From positions 2,170,001-2,234,000 of the forward strand of contig NZ_LT964854.1 in assembly GCF_900240305.1 (NCBI RefSeq): DNA of 64,000 nucleotides, given 5' to 3'. Below the pieces are notes generated by a model. That model ran no database searches. It saw only the letters and a program-made list of their open reading frames with translations, and was not told the origin of the DNA. This document shows, in pieces, positions 42,249 to 52,381 of the stretch (positions are counted from its first letter, which is position 1; each line of letters opens with the position of its first letter). The DNA is from Ottowia massiliensis (lineage in GTDB: Bacteria; Pseudomonadota; Gammaproteobacteria; Burkholderiales; Burkholderiaceae_C). Made by a program: the position numbers and the translations under genes.

Positions 42249-44153
42249 ATGGCCGTTTTCCCCCAGACCTATTCCCGTATCCACGATGCCTGCGAGAACC
42301 CCGGCGAGCGCCTGGTGATGGAGCAGCTCAGGCGCTGCCTGCCCGATGAATGCGTGGTGTGGCACGACATTCCCGTGGGGCGGCTGCAAAGGCAGCCCGA
42401 TTTCGTCATCTTCCACCCCGAACGCGGCCTGCTGGTGCTGGAAGTCAAGCACTGGAAGCCGGGCAGCATCCGCAAGGCCAATCTCTCACGCATTACCTTG
42501 CAAGACGGCAACAGCCCGCATCCCATGAAGCAGGCGCACGAGTGCGTTTTGCAGGCCATGAGTCCGATTCAGCGCGATGCGCAGCTGAAGCAGACCAGCG
42601 GCCCTTACGAGGGCCATTGCGCCGTGCCCTTTGGCTGGGGCGCGGTGATGAGCCGGATGACAGAAGACGACGCGGCGGCGGCGGGCCTGCAAGACATCTT
42701 CCCCGCCAGCCACACGCTGTTTCGGCCCGATTTGGCCGACAGCGTGCCGCCCGCCGCCTTTTGCGAGCGCCTCTGGAGCCTGCTGGACAAAGGCTTTGCC
42801 GCGCGCCTGAGCGCCAGGCAGCAAGAGCGCGTGCGCTGGCTGATCTTTCCCGAAGTGCGCGTCACCAATTGGTCTGCCGCGCAAAAGGCCGCCGTTGAAG
42901 CGGCGGGCCAATTCGCCATTCCTGACCTGATGCAGGTGATGGACCTGAACCAGGAGCAAGCGGCCCGCTCGCTGGGCGAAGGCCACCGCGTGATTCACGG
43001 CGTGGCCGGATCGGGCAAGACCATGATCCTCATCTTTCGCGCGCAGCACCTGGCGCAGCGCAACACCACGGGCCGCCCCATCCTCGTGCTTTGCTACAAC
43101 CGCCCGCTGGCCGGGCGCATTGAGCACCAGCTGGCCGCGCGCGGCATCACGCCCGAGCAAGTGCAAGTCAGCACATTTCACGGCTGGTGCAGCCGCATGC
43201 TCAATGACTGCCGCCTGCCGCGCCCCAAGCGGCAGGCCAACAAGGAAGCGGACCTGGCCGCCCTGGTTGATGCCGTGGAGCAGGGCATGCACAAAGGCCA
43301 GGTGCCCAAGGGCGCCTACGCCGCCGTGCTGATTGACGAAGCGCACGACTTTGAAGCCGCCTGGCTGCGCATGGCGGCCCAGCTGCCCGACGAAGCGCAG
43401 TCGCTGCTGGTGCTTTATGACGATGCGCAGTCCATCTACCGGCGCAGCGGCAAGCGCCTGCCCAGCTTCAGCAAGATGGGCATCCAGGCACAAGGCCGCA
43501 CCAGCATCCTGCGGCTCAACTACCGCAACACGGCGGAAATATTGGCCCTGTCCATGCTCTGCGCGGGCGGCTTGCTGGATGAAGCCGAAGAAAGCGACAC
43601 GCGCATGCCCTGCATACACCCCGGCAGCGCCGGGCGGCGCGGCCCGCTGCCCCATCTGCTGCGCTTTGCCACGGGCCGTGAAGAAGCGCAAGGGCTGGCT
43701 GCGCGCATACACGAGCTGGTGCAAAGCGGCGTGCCCGCGCAAGACATTGCCGTGCTCTGCCGCGAAAAACGCAACTGGGAGCTGCTGAAAACGGCCCTGC
43801 GCCAGCGCGGCATCGAGGCCGAGGCCTATATCAGCGGTTCTGTCAGCGGCCATGCCAGCGGCAGCGCCGCGCAGAAGAAAAACCAGCTGGACTGGAACGC
43901 CCCCAGCGTGAAGCTGCTGACCATGCACGCCGCCAAAGGGCTGGAATTTCCGCACGTCTTTCTCATGCGGCTGGACCTGCTGCCCGCCCAGGCCGCCGCC
44001 GAGGAAGACGAGTGGCGCCTGCTGTATGTGGCCATGACCCGCGCCACCGAGCAGCTCACCCTCTCGTGCGCAGGCGATTCGCCCGCCGTCAGCCGCGTGC
44101 AGCAGGCGCTGGAGCGCCTGCCCGGCCTGCTGCCCGCGCGGCAGAGCGGGTGA
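42249..44153 (+). CDS. NERD-domain UvrD/PcrA-type helicase
   Basis: 634 aa. N-terminal ~110 residues carry the NERD nuclease-related domain (VMEQLRRCLPDECVVWHDIP, RQPDFVIFHPERGLLVLEVK: D...E-x-K pattern). The superfamily-1 helicase follows: Walker A GVAGSGKTMI (about 250), Walker B VLIDEAHDFE (about 360), motif III/IV QSLLVLYDDAQSIYRRSGK, LNYRNTAEILAL, motif V TMHAAKGLEFPHVFL and motif VI RLLYVAMTRATEQL. All motifs are intact. ATG 42249 (MAVFPQTYSR) preferred over an ATG 12 codons upstream because the decayed paralogue at 2234 starts at the same codon. Involved in nucleic-acid processing, possibly against foreign DNA; single gene, partner not seen. The 134 bp upstream are unusually AT-rich. 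Confidence 0.9.
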   Translation: MAVFPQTYSRIHDACENPGERLVMEQLRRCLPDECVVWHDIPVGRLQRQPDFVIFHPERGLLVLEVKHWKPGSIRKANLSRITLQDGNSPHPMKQAHECVLQAMSPIQRDAQLKQTSGPYEGHCAVPFGWGAVMSRMTEDDAAAAGLQDIFPASHTLFRPDLADSVPPAAFCERLWSLLDKGFAARLSARQQERVRWLIFPEVRVTNWSAAQKAAVEAAGQFAIPDLMQVMDLNQEQAARSLGEGHRVIHGVAGSGKTMILIFRAQHLAQRNTTGRPILVLCYNRPLAGRIEHQLAARGITPEQVQVSTFHGWCSRMLNDCRLPRPKRQANKEADLAALVDAVEQGMHKGQVPKGAYAAVLIDEAHDFEAAWLRMAAQLPDEAQSLLVLYDDAQSIYRRSGKRLPSFSKMGIQAQGRTSILRLNYRNTAEILALSMLCAGGLLDEAEESDTRMPCIHPGSAGRRGPLPHLLRFATGREEAQGLAARIHELVQSGVPAQDIAVLCREKRNWELLKTALRQRGIEAEAYISGSVSGHASGSAAQKKNQLDWNAPSVKLLTMHAAKGLEFPHVFLMRLDLLPAQAAAEEDEWRLLYVAMTRATEQLTLSCAGDSPAVSRVQQALERLPGLLPARQSG

Positions 44154-44181
44154 GGAAGGGCCAGCCTGCCAGACGGCATCA

Positions 44182-44194
44182 GAACTTGTTCACG
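44182..44194. mobile_element. Tiny MITE-T end fragment
   Basis: GAACTTGTTCACG preceded by TCA (44179-44181), directly followed by an RptA copy. Too short to be sure. Confidence 0.35.
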
Positions 44195-44279
44195 AAAACA
44201 GGAGCAAATTCAGGCGGGCAGAAATACCGTTCAGCGCAGTTCCTACTAGGACATCATGCTATGGATAGAGGAGCGAAAA
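44194..44279 (+). repeat. RptA repeat
   Basis: AAAACAGGAGCAAATTCAGG, GAAATACCGTTCAGCGCAG, TTCCTACTAGGACATCATGC, TATGGATAGAGGAGCGAAAA. Upstream of the AI-2E-type exporter gene. Confidence 0.9.
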
Positions 44280-44460
44280 AGCGGCTGAACATTCAGCCTT
44301 GCCCATGCGCGGCCTGCGCCTGCGGACAGATGGCAGACAGGCGCTGAGATGGGCCAGGCTGGCTCCACGAGCCGCTCGCGGGCGGCGTTTTTTGCTGCCG
44401 CGCGCGGCGGGCGCTGGCCGGTTCACGGTTGGATCCCTGGTTGGCTATAGTGCGCGCGCC

Positions 44461-45666
44461 ATGAACACCCCACAACTGCAACGCACCGTTTTCCTGCTGC
44501 TGCTGGCGGCTGTTTCCATTGCCTTTTTGTGGGTGTTGGCGCCGCTGTGGGGCGCGGTGTTCTGGGCGGTGTTGATGGCCATTTTGTTTCACCCGCTGTT
44601 TGACGCGCTGTGCCGCCGCCTGAAAGGGCGGCGCAATGCGGCGGCGCTGCTGACGCTGCTGGCTTTCTTGCTGATCGTGGTGCTGCCTGCCACGCTGCTG
44701 ATTGGCGCGCTGGTGAACGAAGCGGCGGCGCTGGTGGAGCGCATGCGCGACGGGCAGATTGATTTCCGCGCCTACGCGCAGCAGATCATGGCGGCGCTGC
44801 CCAAGTGGCTGACCGACGTGATGAAGCGGCTGGACCTGGTGGACGTGCAAAGCGTGATGGACCGCTTCTCTGACGGCTTCATCAAGGCCGGGCAGATGCT
44901 GACCGGGCGGGCGCTGGCGCTGGGGCAAAACGCGCTGATGCTGGCGGTGAACGTGGCCATCATGCTCTATCTGATGTTCTTTTTTCTGCGCGACGGGCGG
45001 CAGCTGGCGGCGCTGATCAGCGACACGGTGCCCATGTCGCGCGCGCAAACGCGCTATCTCATGCGCAAGTTCGCCACGGTGGGGCGCGCTACGGTCAAGG
45101 GCAATGTGGTGGTGGCTGTGGTGCAGGGCATGCTGGGCGGGCTGGCCTTCTGGGCGCTGGGCGTGCACGGGGCCGTGCTGTGGGGCGTGGTGATGGCGGT
45201 GCTCTCGCTGCTGCCCGCCGTGGGCGCCAGCCTGGTGTGGGGGCCGGTGGCCATCTATCTGCTGGCCACCGGGTCGGTGTGGCAGGGCGCGGGACTGGCG
45301 GCTTGGGGCATGCTGGTGATCGGCATGATCGACAACGCGCTGCGCCCGGTGCTGGTGGGCAAGGACACCAAGCTGCCTGACTATCTGATTTTGCTGACGA
45401 CGATTGGCGGCCTCTCGCTCTTTGGCCTGTCGGGCTTTGTGGCCGGGCCAGTGATTGCCGCCCTGTTCATGGCCGCCTGGGCGCTGTTCAGGCACGCCAA
45501 TGGCCGCGTGCTTGCCGACCACGAGGAAGACCCTGGCGCAGATGCGGCGCAGGAGGACGAAGACCCGCAAGCCGCAGCGGACGGCGGCGCGCCGCAGGCT
45601 GAGGCACAGCCGCAAGAGGGCGAAAAGGAAGCGCCAGCGGATTCAGCGCCGGATTCGGCGGCCTGA
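44461..45666 (+). CDS. AI-2E transporter / PerM-family membrane protein
   Basis: 401 aa, about eight membrane segments: TVFLLLLAAVSIAFLWVLAP, AALLTLLAFLLIVVLPATLL, a soluble helical middle (FRAYAQQIMAALPKWLTDVM), MLAVNVAIMLYLMFFFLRDG, the conserved TVKGNVVVAVVQGMLGGLAF and DNALRPVLVGKDTKLPDYLI. The last ~60 residues form an acidic Glu/Asp/Ala-rich cytoplasmic tail that is not part of the family core. ATG 44461 has no strong ribosome binding site. Function of such proteins is export or ion exchange; AI-2 transport is only proven for a few. Followed by rpsB. Confidence 0.88.
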   Translation: MNTPQLQRTVFLLLLAAVSIAFLWVLAPLWGAVFWAVLMAILFHPLFDALCRRLKGRRNAAALLTLLAFLLIVVLPATLLIGALVNEAAALVERMRDGQIDFRAYAQQIMAALPKWLTDVMKRLDLVDVQSVMDRFSDGFIKAGQMLTGRALALGQNALMLAVNVAIMLYLMFFFLRDGRQLAALISDTVPMSRAQTRYLMRKFATVGRATVKGNVVVAVVQGMLGGLAFWALGVHGAVLWGVVMAVLSLLPAVGASLVWGPVAIYLLATGSVWQGAGLAAWGMLVIGMIDNALRPVLVGKDTKLPDYLILLTTIGGLSLFGLSGFVAGPVIAALFMAAWALFRHANGRVLADHEEDPGADAAQEDEDPQAAADGGAPQAEAQPQEGEKEAPADSAPDSAA

Positions 45667-45717
45667 CCATGGCCTCTGAAGCGAGAAAAGGCGCAGGCTG
45701 TCACTCGGCGGAAAAGC

Positions 45718-45723
45718 TACAAT
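45718..45723 (+). promoter_or_regulatory. Putative -10 box of rpsB
   Basis: TACAAT followed by CCGC, giving a ~123-nt rpsB leader that includes several GC-rich inverted repeats. Shares the form TA-x-AATCCGC with the boxes before tRNA-Lys, asd and tRNA-Leu. Confidence 0.4.
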
Positions 45724-45852
45724 CCGCAAGTTTTGCCCAGTCTGCCAAGGGCAAGACAAATTCCGACCCGGCCCGCCCAAGGTGCCGCGCATAACCCCAA
45801 CAACGCGCGGCAAGGGGCCGGGGTTTCAAGACCCAACCTTCAGGAAAAACAC

Positions 45853-46605
45853 ATGTCCGTCACCATGCGTGAAATGCTGGAAGCCGGCGTCCACTTCGGA
45901 CACCAGACGCGCTTCTGGAACCCCAAGATGGCTCCTTTCATCTTCGGCCATCGCAACAAGATTCACATCATCAACCTGGAAAAGTCGCTGCCGATGTTCC
46001 AGGAAGCGCAGAAATTCGCGCGTCAAATGGCCGCCAACCGGGGCACCATTTTGTTTGTCGGCACCAAGCGCCAGGCGCGCGACATCGTGGCTGAAGAAGC
46101 CCGCCGCGCCGGCATGCCCTACGTTGAACAGCGCTGGCTGGGCGGCATGCTGACCAACTTCAAAACCGTCAAAACGTCCATCAAGCGCCTCAAAGACATG
46201 CAGGCGCAGCAGGAAGCGGGGCTGGACAACATGAGCAAGAAAGAGCAGCTCCTGTTCGCCCGCGAGCTGGAAAAGCTGGAGCGCGACATTGGCGGCATTC
46301 AGGACATGACCGCGCTGCCTGACGCCATCTTCGTGATTGACGTGGGCTACCACAAGATTGCCGTGGCCGAAGCGCGCAAGCTGGGCATTCCGCTCATTGG
46401 CGTGGTGGACTCCAACCACAGCCCGGAAGGCATTGATTACGTCATCCCCGGCAACGACGACTCGGCCAAGGCCGTGACGCTGTACGCGCGCGGCATCGCC
46501 GACGCCATTCTGGAAGGCAAGGCCAACGCCGTGGACGAAGTGCTGAAAGCCGTGGCTGACAGCGGCGACGAATTCGTTGAAGTGAAAGACGAAGCCGCTG
46601 CCTGA
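45853..46605 (+). CDS. rpsB: 30S ribosomal protein S2
   Basis: 250 aa. MSVTMREMLEAGVHFGHQTR; NPKMAPFIFGHRNKIHIINL; LFVGTKRQARDIVAEEARRA; QRWLGGMLTNFKTVKTSIKR; LGIPLIGVVDSNHSPEGIDY. ATG 45853 (AGGAAA upstream) gives the standard N-terminus although the frame is open 40 codons further up. First gene of the rpsB-tsf unit, with an attenuator-like hairpin in between. Confidence 0.98.
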   Translation: MSVTMREMLEAGVHFGHQTRFWNPKMAPFIFGHRNKIHIINLEKSLPMFQEAQKFARQMAANRGTILFVGTKRQARDIVAEEARRAGMPYVEQRWLGGMLTNFKTVKTSIKRLKDMQAQQEAGLDNMSKKEQLLFARELEKLERDIGGIQDMTALPDAIFVIDVGYHKIAVAEARKLGIPLIGVVDSNHSPEGIDYVIPGNDDSAKAVTLYARGIADAILEGKANAVDEVLKAVADSGDEFVEVKDEAAA

Positions 46606-46658
46606 TGAAGCCGCGCCCGCCTGCGCTTTTGCGTGACGCGAAGCGCCTGGGCGCTTGC

Positions 46659-46684
46659 AAAGGGGCTTGGCAGCCCCTTTTTTG
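46659..46684 (+). terminator. Intergenic terminator/attenuator between rpsB and tsf
   Basis: AAAGGGGCT-TGGC-AGCCCCTTT followed by TTT. A partial terminator at this site would let more S2 than EF-Ts be made, as known in E. coli. Confidence 0.8.
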
Positions 46685-46722
46685 TGAATTGAATCTGAAC
46701 GAATCAACGGAGAAATCAAGAA

Positions 46723-47613
46723 ATGGCTGCAATTACCGCAAAAATGGTGGCTGACCTGCGCGCCAAGACCGACGCGCCCATGATGGAATGCAAGAAGGCG
46801 CTGACCGAAGCGGACGGCGACATGACCAAGGCCGAAGAACTGCTGCGCGTCAAGCTCGGCACCAAGGCTGGCAAGGCGGCCAGCCGCATCACGGCGGAAG
46901 GCGTGGTGGCCGCTTTCATCGGAAACGGCGTGGGCGCGATGGTCGAAGTCAATTGCGAAACCGATTTCGTGACCAAGAACGACAGCTTTGCGGCCATGGC
47001 CAACGCCGCTGCCCGGCTGACTGCCGAGAAAAACCCCGCCGACGTGGCCGCGCTGGGTGCGCTGCCCTATGAGCAAGACGGCTTTGGCCCCACGCTGGAA
47101 GACGTGCGCGTGGGCCTGATCGGCAAGATTGGCGAAAACATGAGCTTCCGCCGCCTGGTGCGCAAGGCGGGCGGCAAAGTCACCAGCTACGTGCACGGCA
47201 CGCGCATTGGCGTGCTGGTGGAATACGAAGGCGACGAAGTGGCCGCGCGTGACGTGGCCATGCACGTGGCCGCCATGAAGCCCGTGGCGCTGACCAGCGC
47301 CGACGTGCCCGCCGAACTGATCGAGCGCGAGCGCAGCGTGGCCCTGGCCAAGGCGCAGGAATCGGGCAAGCCTGCCGACATCGCCGCCAAGATGGTGGAA
47401 GGCTCGGTGCAGAAATACCTCAAGGAAGTGGCGCTGTTCAGCCAGCCTTTCGTCAAGAACGACAAGCAGACGGTCGAGCAAATGCTCAAAGAGAAAAACA
47501 CCAAGGTGACGGGTTTCACCCTGTACGTGGTGGGCGAAGGCATCGAGAAAAAACAAGACGATTTCGCCGCTGAAGTGGCCGCGCAAGTGGCTGCCGCGCA
47601 AGGCAAGAGCTGA
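46723..47613 (+). CDS. tsf: Elongation factor Ts
   Basis: 296 aa. Nucleotide-exchange factor for EF-Tu. MAAITAKMVADLRAKTDAPM; MECKKALTEADGDMTKAEEL; core with NCETDFVTKND; HVAAMKPVALTSADVPAELI; QPFVKNDKQTVEQML. The start has GGAG 13 nt upstream, rather far, with GAAATCAAGAA in between. Complete. Confidence 0.98.
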   Translation: MAAITAKMVADLRAKTDAPMMECKKALTEADGDMTKAEELLRVKLGTKAGKAASRITAEGVVAAFIGNGVGAMVEVNCETDFVTKNDSFAAMANAAARLTAEKNPADVAALGALPYEQDGFGPTLEDVRVGLIGKIGENMSFRRLVRKAGGKVTSYVHGTRIGVLVEYEGDEVAARDVAMHVAAMKPVALTSADVPAELIERERSVALAKAQESGKPADIAAKMVEGSVQKYLKEVALFSQPFVKNDKQTVEQMLKEKNTKVTGFTLYVVGEGIEKKQDDFAAEVAAQVAAAQGKS

Positions 47614-47621
47614 GCCGGCCT

Positions 47622-47659
47622 GGCCGGGCGGCTGCCTTGGCAGGCGGGCCGCCCGGGCC
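47622..47659. other. Strong GC hairpin between tsf and pyrH
   Basis: GCCGGGCGG and CCGCCCGGG arms enclose an inner CTGCC-TT-GGCAG stem. No T-tract follows, so a simple terminator is unlikely; it may slow ribosome-free transcription or stabilise the upstream RNA. Confidence 0.5.
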
Positions 47660-47720
47660 TGAACACACTGCCTGCCGCCCATGCGTTCCGCCCACAACAA
47701 GCACACGAGAGAGCCTCTTC

Positions 47721-48443
47721 ATGCCACACGACACCCCTGCCCACAAGCGCATTCTGATCAAGCTTTCCGGCGAGGCGCTGATGGGAGACGACGCCTTTGG
47801 CATCAACCAGGCCGTCATCGGGCGCATCGTGGGAGAGATTGCCGAGGTCGCGCGCATGGGCGTGCAAGTGGCGGTGGTGATTGGCGGCGGCAACATCTTT
47901 CGCGGCATGGCTGGCGGTGCCGTGGGCATGGATCGCGCCACGGCCGATTACATGGGCATGCTGGCCACCGTGATGAACGCGCTGGCGCTGGCCGACGCCA
48001 TGAACAAAACCGGGCTGACGGCGCGCGTGATGAGCGCCATCAGCATCGATCAGGTGGTGGAGCCTTACGTGCGCCCCAAGGCGCTCCAGTACCTGGAAGA
48101 AGGCAAGGCCGTGGTGTTCGCCGCTGGCACGGGCAATCCCTTTTTCACCACCGACACGGCGGCGGCCCTGCGCGGCGCTGAAATCGGCGCGGAGCTGGTG
48201 CTCAAGGCCACCAAGGTGGATGGCGTTTATTCCGCCGATCCCCGCAAAGACGCCCAGGCCACGCGCTACGCGCGCCTGAGCTTTGATGAGGCCATGACGA
48301 AAAACCTGGGCATCATGGATGCCACGGCTTTCGCCTTGTGCCGCGACCAGAAACTGCCGATCAAGGTGTTTTCCATCTTCAAGCCGGGCGCCCTCAAGGC
48401 CGTGGTCATGGGCGCGGATGAAGGAACCCTCGTTCACGTCTGA
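47721..48443 (+). CDS. pyrH: UMP kinase
   Basis: 240 aa. Phosphorylates UMP to UDP. KRILIKLSGEALMGDDAFGI; VAVVIGGGNIFRGMAGGAVG; DRATADYMGMLATVMNALAL; VVFAAGTGNPFFTTDTAAAL; VLKATKVDGVYSADPRKD. ATG 47721 with GAGAGAG upstream. Directly followed by frr (11 bp). Confidence 0.97.
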   Translation: MPHDTPAHKRILIKLSGEALMGDDAFGINQAVIGRIVGEIAEVARMGVQVAVVIGGGNIFRGMAGGAVGMDRATADYMGMLATVMNALALADAMNKTGLTARVMSAISIDQVVEPYVRPKALQYLEEGKAVVFAAGTGNPFFTTDTAAALRGAEIGAELVLKATKVDGVYSADPRKDAQATRYARLSFDEAMTKNLGIMDATAFALCRDQKLPIKVFSIFKPGALKAVVMGADEGTLVHV

Positions 48444-48454
48444 AGGAGCCGAAC

Positions 48455-49015
48455 ATGACGATTGCAGACATCAAGAAAAACCTCCAGGCCAAGATGGACC
48501 AATCCATCGCCGCCTTCAAGAACAACCTCACCAAAATCCGCACGGGCCGCGCCAATCCGGCCTTGCTGGACACCATTCATGTGGAGTACTACGGCAGCCA
48601 CGTGCCCCTGTCGCAGGTGGCCAACGTCTCGCTGCTGGACTCGCGCACCATCAGCGTGCAGCCGTGGGAAAAGAACATGGCCGCAAAAATCGAAAAGGCC
48701 ATCCGCGAAAGCGACCTGGGCCTGAACCCCGCCAGCATGGGCGATCTGATCCGCGTGCCTATGCCGCCCATGAGCGAAGAGCGCCGCAAGGAAATGACCA
48801 AGCTGGTGCGCCATGAAGGCGAAAGCGCCAAGATCGCCATCCGCAACCTCCGGCGCGATGCCAATGAAGCCGTGAAAAAGCTCGTCAAGGACAAGGAAGC
48901 CTCCGAAGACGACCAAAAGCGCGCCGAGGCCGACATCCAGAAACTCACCGACAAGCACATTGCCGAGATTGACGCGCTGGTGGCCGAAAAGGAAAAAGAC
49001 GTGATGGCTGTTTGA
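48455..49015 (+). CDS. frr: Ribosome recycling factor
   Basis: 186 aa, two-domain RRF. MTIADIKKNLQAKMDQSIAA; LTKIRTGRANPALLDTIHVE; YYGSHVPLSQVANVSLLDSR; RESDLGLNPASMGDLIRVPM; EERRKEMTKLVRHEGESAKI. AAGGAG precedes the ATG. Confidence 0.98.
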   Translation: MTIADIKKNLQAKMDQSIAAFKNNLTKIRTGRANPALLDTIHVEYYGSHVPLSQVANVSLLDSRTISVQPWEKNMAAKIEKAIRESDLGLNPASMGDLIRVPMPPMSEERRKEMTKLVRHEGESAKIAIRNLRRDANEAVKKLVKDKEASEDDQKRAEADIQKLTDKHIAEIDALVAEKEKDVMAV

Positions 49016-49133
49016 GCGGGCTGGGCAGGCTTTGCGCGCCTGCTTTTTTCCAGTCTGGCCCCGTTTCCGTCATCTCTCGACGCTTATTGCCGCTTGCCAG
49101 CGCGCTGCCCGCCCGTTTGGCTTTCCGCCGCCC

Positions 49134-49864
<731 letters not shown>

Positions 49865-49871
<7 letters not shown>

Positions 49872-50710
49872 AGCAGCGCGTCATCACCGCCCTGGTACTG
49901 CTGGCCGTTTTTCTGCCCGCCCTTTTCGCGCCCGTGGCCGCGCCTTTTCTGGCGCTGACGCTGGCGCTGATTGCCGCTGCGGCCTGGGAATGGGCGCGGC
50001 TCAACGGCCTGGCTGGCGCGCCAGCCCTTGCCACGGGGCTGCTGTGCGCGGCGCTTTGCGCCGGGCTGTGGCTGGGCGGCGCGGTAGCGCGCCCCCTTCC
50101 CGCCTTGTGGCTGGGCGTGGGCGCGCTGTGGATCGCCGGCGGCGCGTGGCTGCTGCGCCGTGGCGTGGCGGGCTGGCCGCGCGTGCCGCTGATTGCGCGC
50201 TGGTGCGCGGGGCTGGCAGTGCTGACGGCCGCCTGGCTGGCCATGGCGCAAGCGCATGGCATGGGCGTGAACTTTCTGCTTTCCGTGCTGGCGCTCGTTT
50301 GGACGGCCGATATTGGCGCCTATTTCGCTGGCCGCGCCCTGGGCGGGCGCCTCACGCACGGCGCGAAGCTGGCCCGCAACATCAGCCCCGGCAAAAGCTG
50401 GGAAGGCGTGTGGGGCGGCATGGCTGGCGTGCTGCTGCTGGCCGCTGGCTGGGCGTGGCTGGATGACGCGGCCCGCCCCAGCCTGTTTGCCCGCCTGCAC
50501 CAAGCCGGGCCGCTGTGGCTGGCGCTGGGCGTGCTGCTGCTGGCGGGCATGAGCGTGGTGGGCGATCTGGCCGAATCCCTGGTCAAGCGCAGCGCCGGCA
50601 TGAAAGACTCCAGCGGCCTGCTGCCCGGCCACGGCGGCGTGCTCGACCGCATAGACGCCCTGCTGCCCACGCTGCCCCTGGCGCTGGCGCTGATCGGGCT
50701 GATGGACTGA
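49865..50710 (+). CDS. cdsA: Phosphatidate cytidylyltransferase
   Basis: 281 aa inner-membrane enzyme making CDP-diacylglycerol. Many hydrophobic helices; the C-terminal signature MSVVGDLAESLVKRSAGMKD, SSGLLPGHGGVLDRID. ATG 49865 overlaps the end of uppS (translational coupling) and dxr starts 6 bp after its stop. Confidence 0.95.
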
Positions 50711-50716
50711 CATCCC

Positions 50717-51907
50717 ATGAAAAAACAACGCCTGGCTGTGCTTGGCTCCACAGGCTCCATTGGCGCCAGCACACTGGATGTGGCCGCGCGCCATCCTGAC
50801 CGCATTGAAGTCGTCGCGCTCACGGCCGCCACGCAGGTGGACAAGCTGCTGGCGCAGTGCGAGCGCTTCCGCCCCCGCGTGGCAGCCATGGCCAGCGCCC
50901 CCCACGCCGCGCAACTGGCCGAAAAAATCAGGCAAAAAGGGCTTGAAGTCCGCGTGGATACTGCGCCAGCAGCTATTGAAAACATAGCGTCCAGCGCAGA
51001 GGTGGAAACCGTCATGGCCGCCATCGTCGGCGCGGCGGGCCTGGCGCCCTGCCTGGCCGCCGCCCGCGCGGGCAAGCGCCTGCTGCTGGCCAACAAAGAG
51101 GCGCTGGTTGTCGGCGGCAGCCTGTTCATGCGCGCCGTGCGCGAAGGCGGCGCCACGCTGCTGCCCATCGACAGCGAGCACTCCGCCATCTTCCAGTCCC
51201 TGCCCGAAGACCCCGCCACCTGGGGCCAGCGCGTCGAGCGCATCATCCTCACCGCTTCAGGCGGCCCCTTTCGCACCTGGGAGCCGGCCCGGCTGCGCAG
51301 CGTCACGCCCGAACAGGCTTGCGCCCATCCCAACTGGCGCATGGGCCGCAAGATTTCCGTGGACTCGGCCACCATGGTGAACAAGGCGCTGGAAATCATC
51401 GAAGCGCGCTGGCTCTTTGGCATGCCGCCTGAAAAGCTCTGCGCCCTCATTCACCCGCAAAGCGTCATCCACTCCATGGTTCAGTATCTGGACGGCTCCA
51501 TCGTCGCCCAGCTGGGCACGCCCGACATGCGCGTGCCCATCGCCTACGGCCTGGCCTGGCCGCAGCGCATGGCATCCGGCTCGCCCGCGCTGGACTTTGG
51601 CGCCTTGCAGGGCCTGACCTTTGAAGACATGCAAAGCCACGGCCACCCCGCGCGCTTTCCGTCCCTGGCCCTCGTCTGGCAAGTGCTGCGCGCGCCTGAA
51701 GGCGCCTGCGCCATCTTCAACGCCGCCAATGAAGTGGCCGTTGAAGCCTTCTTGCAAGGCCGCATCCGCTTTGACCAGATTCACGCCGTCATCCAGTCCA
51801 CGCTGGAAGCCGCCGCTTGCCACCCCGCGCCTGATCTGCCCGCCCTGCTCGCGCTGGACGCCAGCGCGCGCCGCACGGCGCAGGAAGCGGCGCGCAAGCT
51901 GGCCTGA
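50717..51907 (+). CDS. dxr: 1-deoxy-D-xylulose 5-phosphate reductoisomerase
   Basis: 396 aa, second step of the non-mevalonate isoprenoid pathway. RLAVLGSTGSIGASTLDVAA (NADPH site); LLLANKEALVVGGSLFMRA; LPIDSEHSAIFQSL; ILTASGGPFRTWE; KISVDSATMVNKALEIIEAR; the HPQSVIHSMVQYLDGS block. In the segment PAAIENIASSAEVE, before VMAAIVGAAGL, the DNA holds the hairpin GCTAT-TGAAAAC-ATAGC (50972-50988). In many Burkholderiales rseP and bamA follow dxr; here the block ends. Confidence 0.96.
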   Translation: MKKQRLAVLGSTGSIGASTLDVAARHPDRIEVVALTAATQVDKLLAQCERFRPRVAAMASAPHAAQLAEKIRQKGLEVRVDTAPAAIENIASSAEVETVMAAIVGAAGLAPCLAAARAGKRLLLANKEALVVGGSLFMRAVREGGATLLPIDSEHSAIFQSLPEDPATWGQRVERIILTASGGPFRTWEPARLRSVTPEQACAHPNWRMGRKISVDSATMVNKALEIIEARWLFGMPPEKLCALIHPQSVIHSMVQYLDGSIVAQLGTPDMRVPIAYGLAWPQRMASGSPALDFGALQGLTFEDMQSHGHPARFPSLALVWQVLRAPEGACAIFNAANEVAVEAFLQGRIRFDQIHAVIQSTLEAAACHPAPDLPALLALDASARRTAQEAARKLA

Positions 51908-52020
51908 AAGCCTGTCAGGGCCTTCGTCCGCCCGATGGGCAGGCGCCGAAGCGGCCACATCGAAACACAGGGCGGCTGGCGGGCGAAGGGGGCTTCTGGT
52001 CCATCTTTCGCTTTTCAGGG

Positions 52021-52111
52021 TGCATTAAAAACAGGAGCGAATTCAAGGGGGTCAAAATACCGACTGGCGCATTTTTGACTAGGACACCGTGCTATGAATT
52101 AAGGAGCTAAA
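52021..52111 (+). repeat. RptA repeat
   Basis: GCATTAAAAACAGGAGCGAA, TTCAAGGGGGTCAAAATACC, TTTTGACTAGGACACCGTGC, GAATTAAGGAGCTAAAATG. The 474-bp gap after dxr (51908-52381) holds this copy and a terminator; no gene recognised. Confidence 0.9.
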
Positions 52112-52332
52112 ATGCCGCCCACTCAGCACAGTTTTATCGTTCATGCCGCGCTCATTCTTCAACCAACCCAGTCCGTTTTTTTGCCGTTTGCAGCCAAGCC
52201 ATGAGCAGCTGATGGAGCAGGAAACGGCAGCGCCAGTCCGAGGACAAATAGGCATGCAGCCTTGATGCAGCTTGGATTTGCGGCGATTCAGACAAGGGCA
52301 GGCAGGCTTTTCGTCAAAGCGGCATGACCATG

Positions 52333-52362
52333 AAAAAAGCGCCTTCAATGAGGCGCTTTTTT
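52333..52362 (-). terminator. Rho-independent terminator (works in both directions)
   Basis: AAAAAAGCGCCT-TCAATG-AGGCGCTTTTTT, 20 bp past the stop of the small minus-strand gene. Confidence 0.85.
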
Positions 52363-52381
52363 CATGGCTGGCAAAAGCCGC

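Noticed and set aside
44461..45666. Assigning AI-2 export to the PerM-like protein
   Set aside because: The family name is historical; no luxS or lsr gene is in the window and the substrate cannot be read from sequence.
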